In this document: positions 5,191 through 6,976 of the stretch, piece by piece | Numbering within the stretch: position 1 is the first letter of the stretch | How the letters are laid out: each line of letters begins with the position of its first letter | NCBI GenBank assembly: GCA_946629475.1 | Contig: CAMOXX010000146.1 | Location: 1 to 6,976 of the forward strand | Length of the DNA stretch: 6,976 nucleotides | Reading direction: 5' to 3' | From: an uncultured Blautia sp. | Lineage (GTDB): Bacteria > Bacillota > Clostridia > Lachnospirales > Lachnospiraceae | The notes under the pieces: generated by a model | Database searches by the model: none | What the model was told of the DNA's origin: nothing | What the model saw: only the letters and a program-made list of their open reading frames with translations | Program-made: the position numbers and the translations under genes

Positions 5191-6975
5191 TTAATCCAGT
5201 TCTGCCATCCTGTTCCACAGCATGTAGTACATGCCCTGCCTGGCCAGCAGCTCTTCGTGTGTTCCTTCTTCTTCAATGCCTTCTTTTGTGAGCACGATGA
5301 TTCTGTCGGCGTCCCGCACGGTGGTCAGCCTGTGGGCGATCGTGATCGTCGTCCGGCCCTCAGCCAGCCTCGCAAGGCTCCTGGTAACCAGCACCTCGCT
5401 CTCATTATCGAGGGCGGATGTCGCCTCATCCAGAATCAGGATTTTCGGGTTTTTCAGAAACACCCTGGCAATGGAAATCCGCTGCTTCTGCCCGCCCGAC
5501 AGCTTGACACCGCGTTCCCCGATATAGGTGTAGATTCCATCGGGATACTCATTGATAAAGTCCAGCGCTCCGGCCAGGGCCGCAGCCTGCCTGATCTCCT
5601 CATCCGAAGCGTCCATCCTGCCGTAGGCGATATTATCCCGGATGCTTCCGCTGAACAGATAGACGTCCTGCTGCACCATCCCGATTGCCTGCCGGAGAGA
5701 TTTCAATGTAACATGGCTGATGTCCTGTCCGTCAATCAGAATCGTTCCCGATGTCAGGTCGTAGAATCGGGGAATCAGGTTGCATATCGTCGTTTTTCCG
5801 CCTCCGGAGGCTCCGACGATTGCAAGCTTCTCTCCCGGATGTACATCCAGGTTAAAGTCCTTCAGCACCTTGTTGTGGTCATCCGGATACTCAAAGTACA
5901 CGTGGGAGAATTCGATCGATCCGCGGACGACCTGCAGCTCCTTCGCATCCTCGGCATCCCTGATCTCGATCGGAGTGTCCATGATCTCGTAAAAACGCTC
6001 GATACCGGTCATTCCTCTCTGAAACTGCTCAGCAAACTCCACGATCCGGCGAATCGTCGTAATCAGTGTTGAAACATAAAGAAGGTAAGCGACAAGGTCT
6101 CCCGCGCTGATGATATCGCGGATCAGGAACAGCCCTCCTGCCAGGATCACCACCGTGTACATCAGCCCGTCAAACAGGCGTGTGGATATTCCAAAGGCTG
6201 CCATCGCATAGTAGAATTTCTTTTTGATTCTGCGGAATTCTTCATTCCCTTCCTCAAATTTTCTCTTTTCCTCCTCCTCGGCCGCGAAGGCCTTTACGAC
6301 CCTCTCTCCGAGCAGGCTGTCCTCGATCGCCGCATTCAGCTCTCCGATCTGAACCCTCTGCGCCTTCTGCGTTGCCCTCATCCAGTGGTTGATATGCATC
6401 GACACCGTAAACATGAGCGGCAGGCAGAGAAAAATAAGGACTGTCAGCAGCAGGGAGGACTGCGCAAGGATCACAAAGGAAACCAGGATCTTAATTCCGG
6501 CAATGAAAAACTCCTCCGGACAGTGATGTGCAAATTCGGTCACATCAAACAGGTCATTGGTGATCCGCCCCATGATCTGGCCGATCTTGTGGTTGCTGTA
6601 GTACGTCCCCGAAAGTCTCTGCAGATGGTCGAAAGCGTCCCTCCGCATGTCTGTTTCAATATGCACACCCATGATATGCCCCTGGGACTGCATATAAAAG
6701 AACGAGCCTGCGTCGACAAGCCTCAGGACGGCGTAAACACAGGCCATCCTGAGTACCGATTTTACGGTCAGGATCTCTCCGATCCCCATCGCGGAATTTG
6801 TGAGCCGCCGCATAATCATGGGCAGCACAATATCGCAGAGTGTCGTGAGTGAGGCGAAGAACAGATCCAGCAGCAGCAGATGGCGGTACTTTTTCAGGTA
6901 CGGCCAGAACCGCCGGATCAGTTCTCCGGTACTGTAGGTCCTTGCACCCTGTTTCAGTGCATCCTCTTTTTTCAT
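5191..6975 (-). CDS. Exporter-type ABC transporter, fused permease and ATPase half-transporter
   Basis: Membrane protein that couples ATP hydrolysis to export of an unknown substrate (drug, lipid or peptide) as a homo- or heterodimer. The N-terminal transmembrane domain, about residues 15-325, has hydrophobic helices near 34-55, 74-93, 158-190 (two helices) and 265-305. The ATPase domain, about 350-585, has Walker A GASGGGKTT (388-396, K394), Q-loop Q435, signature LSGGQKQR (492-499), Walker B ILILDEA with D516 and the catalytic E517, and the switch H548 in IAHRL. All are intact, so this is a catalytically competent half rather than a degenerate partner. At 594 aa it looks complete. The start is taken as ATG 6975, one base from the window edge, so the ribosome binding site is not visible and a start further upstream is possible. 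A second half-transporter might precede it outside the window. Substrate cannot be inferred. Confidence 0.9.
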   Translation of the reverse strand: MKKEDALKQGARTYSTGELIRRFWPYLKKYRHLLLLDLFFASLTTLCDIVLPMIMRRLTNSAMGIGEILTVKSVLRMACVYAVLRLVDAGSFFYMQSQGHIMGVHIETDMRRDAFDHLQRLSGTYYSNHKIGQIMGRITNDLFDVTEFAHHCPEEFFIAGIKILVSFVILAQSSLLLTVLIFLCLPLMFTVSMHINHWMRATQKAQRVQIGELNAAIEDSLLGERVVKAFAAEEEEKRKFEEGNEEFRRIKKKFYYAMAAFGISTRLFDGLMYTVVILAGGLFLIRDIISAGDLVAYLLYVSTLITTIRRIVEFAEQFQRGMTGIERFYEIMDTPIEIRDAEDAKELQVVRGSIEFSHVYFEYPDDHNKVLKDFNLDVHPGEKLAIVGASGGGKTTICNLIPRFYDLTSGTILIDGQDISHVTLKSLRQAIGMVQQDVYLFSGSIRDNIAYGRMDASDEEIRQAAALAGALDFINEYPDGIYTYIGERGVKLSGGQKQRISIARVFLKNPKILILDEATSALDNESEVLVTRSLARLAEGRTTITIAHRLTTVRDADRIIVLTKEGIEEEGTHEELLARQGMYYMLWNRMAELD

Positions 6976-6976
6976 T

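Noticed and set aside
5188..6072. 294-codon open frame (+) antisense to the ABC exporter
   Set aside because: Covers the antisense of the conserved ATPase domain and starts inside the terminator/stop region; a shadow frame.

Overview
The window looks like a chromosomal segment of a Clostridia bacterium, most likely a gut-type Lachnospiraceae. The grounds are moderate GC, strong GGAGG-type ribosome binding sites, a consensus sigma-A promoter, and a small acidic protein that resembles a hypothetical family I associate with that group. The taxonomic call is inference from general familiarity, not a search.

Layout, left to right. Positions 1-1376 (+) hold the 3' part of a zinc/manganese-type ABC uptake operon: a 5'-truncated ATPase (ZnuC-like) overlapping by 4 bp a complete permease (ZnuB-like). 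A 36-bp exact direct repeat copies the last codons and stop of the permease 67 bp downstream, right up to the stop of a convergent 88-aa conserved hypothetical gene (1446-1712, -). From 1713 to 2085 there is no gene. About 180 bp of it (1802-1982) is a composite of hairpins: a 71-bp near-perfect palindrome, a 34-bp direct repeat and 8-bp inverted ends. It looks like a non-coding mobile or dispersed repeat. Positions 2086-3366 (-) encode a PLP-dependent O-acetylhomoserine sulfhydrylase (MetY type). It is preceded by a consensus promoter, a 28-codon small ORF with its own ribosome binding site, and a hairpin at the end of that small ORF. Divergently, 3666-5153 (+) encodes an intracellular GH32 sucrose(-6-phosphate) hydrolase. 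A strong bidirectional terminator (5154-5189) separates it from a convergent exporter-type ABC half-transporter (5191-6975, -) that reaches the right window edge.

The genes are mostly independent transcription units: metal uptake, methionine/cysteine synthesis, sucrose use and export. The most interesting unexplained items are the leader small ORF in front of metY, the palindromic composite element, and the duplicated permease 3' end. I see no defence system, CRISPR array, RNA gene, or transposase.
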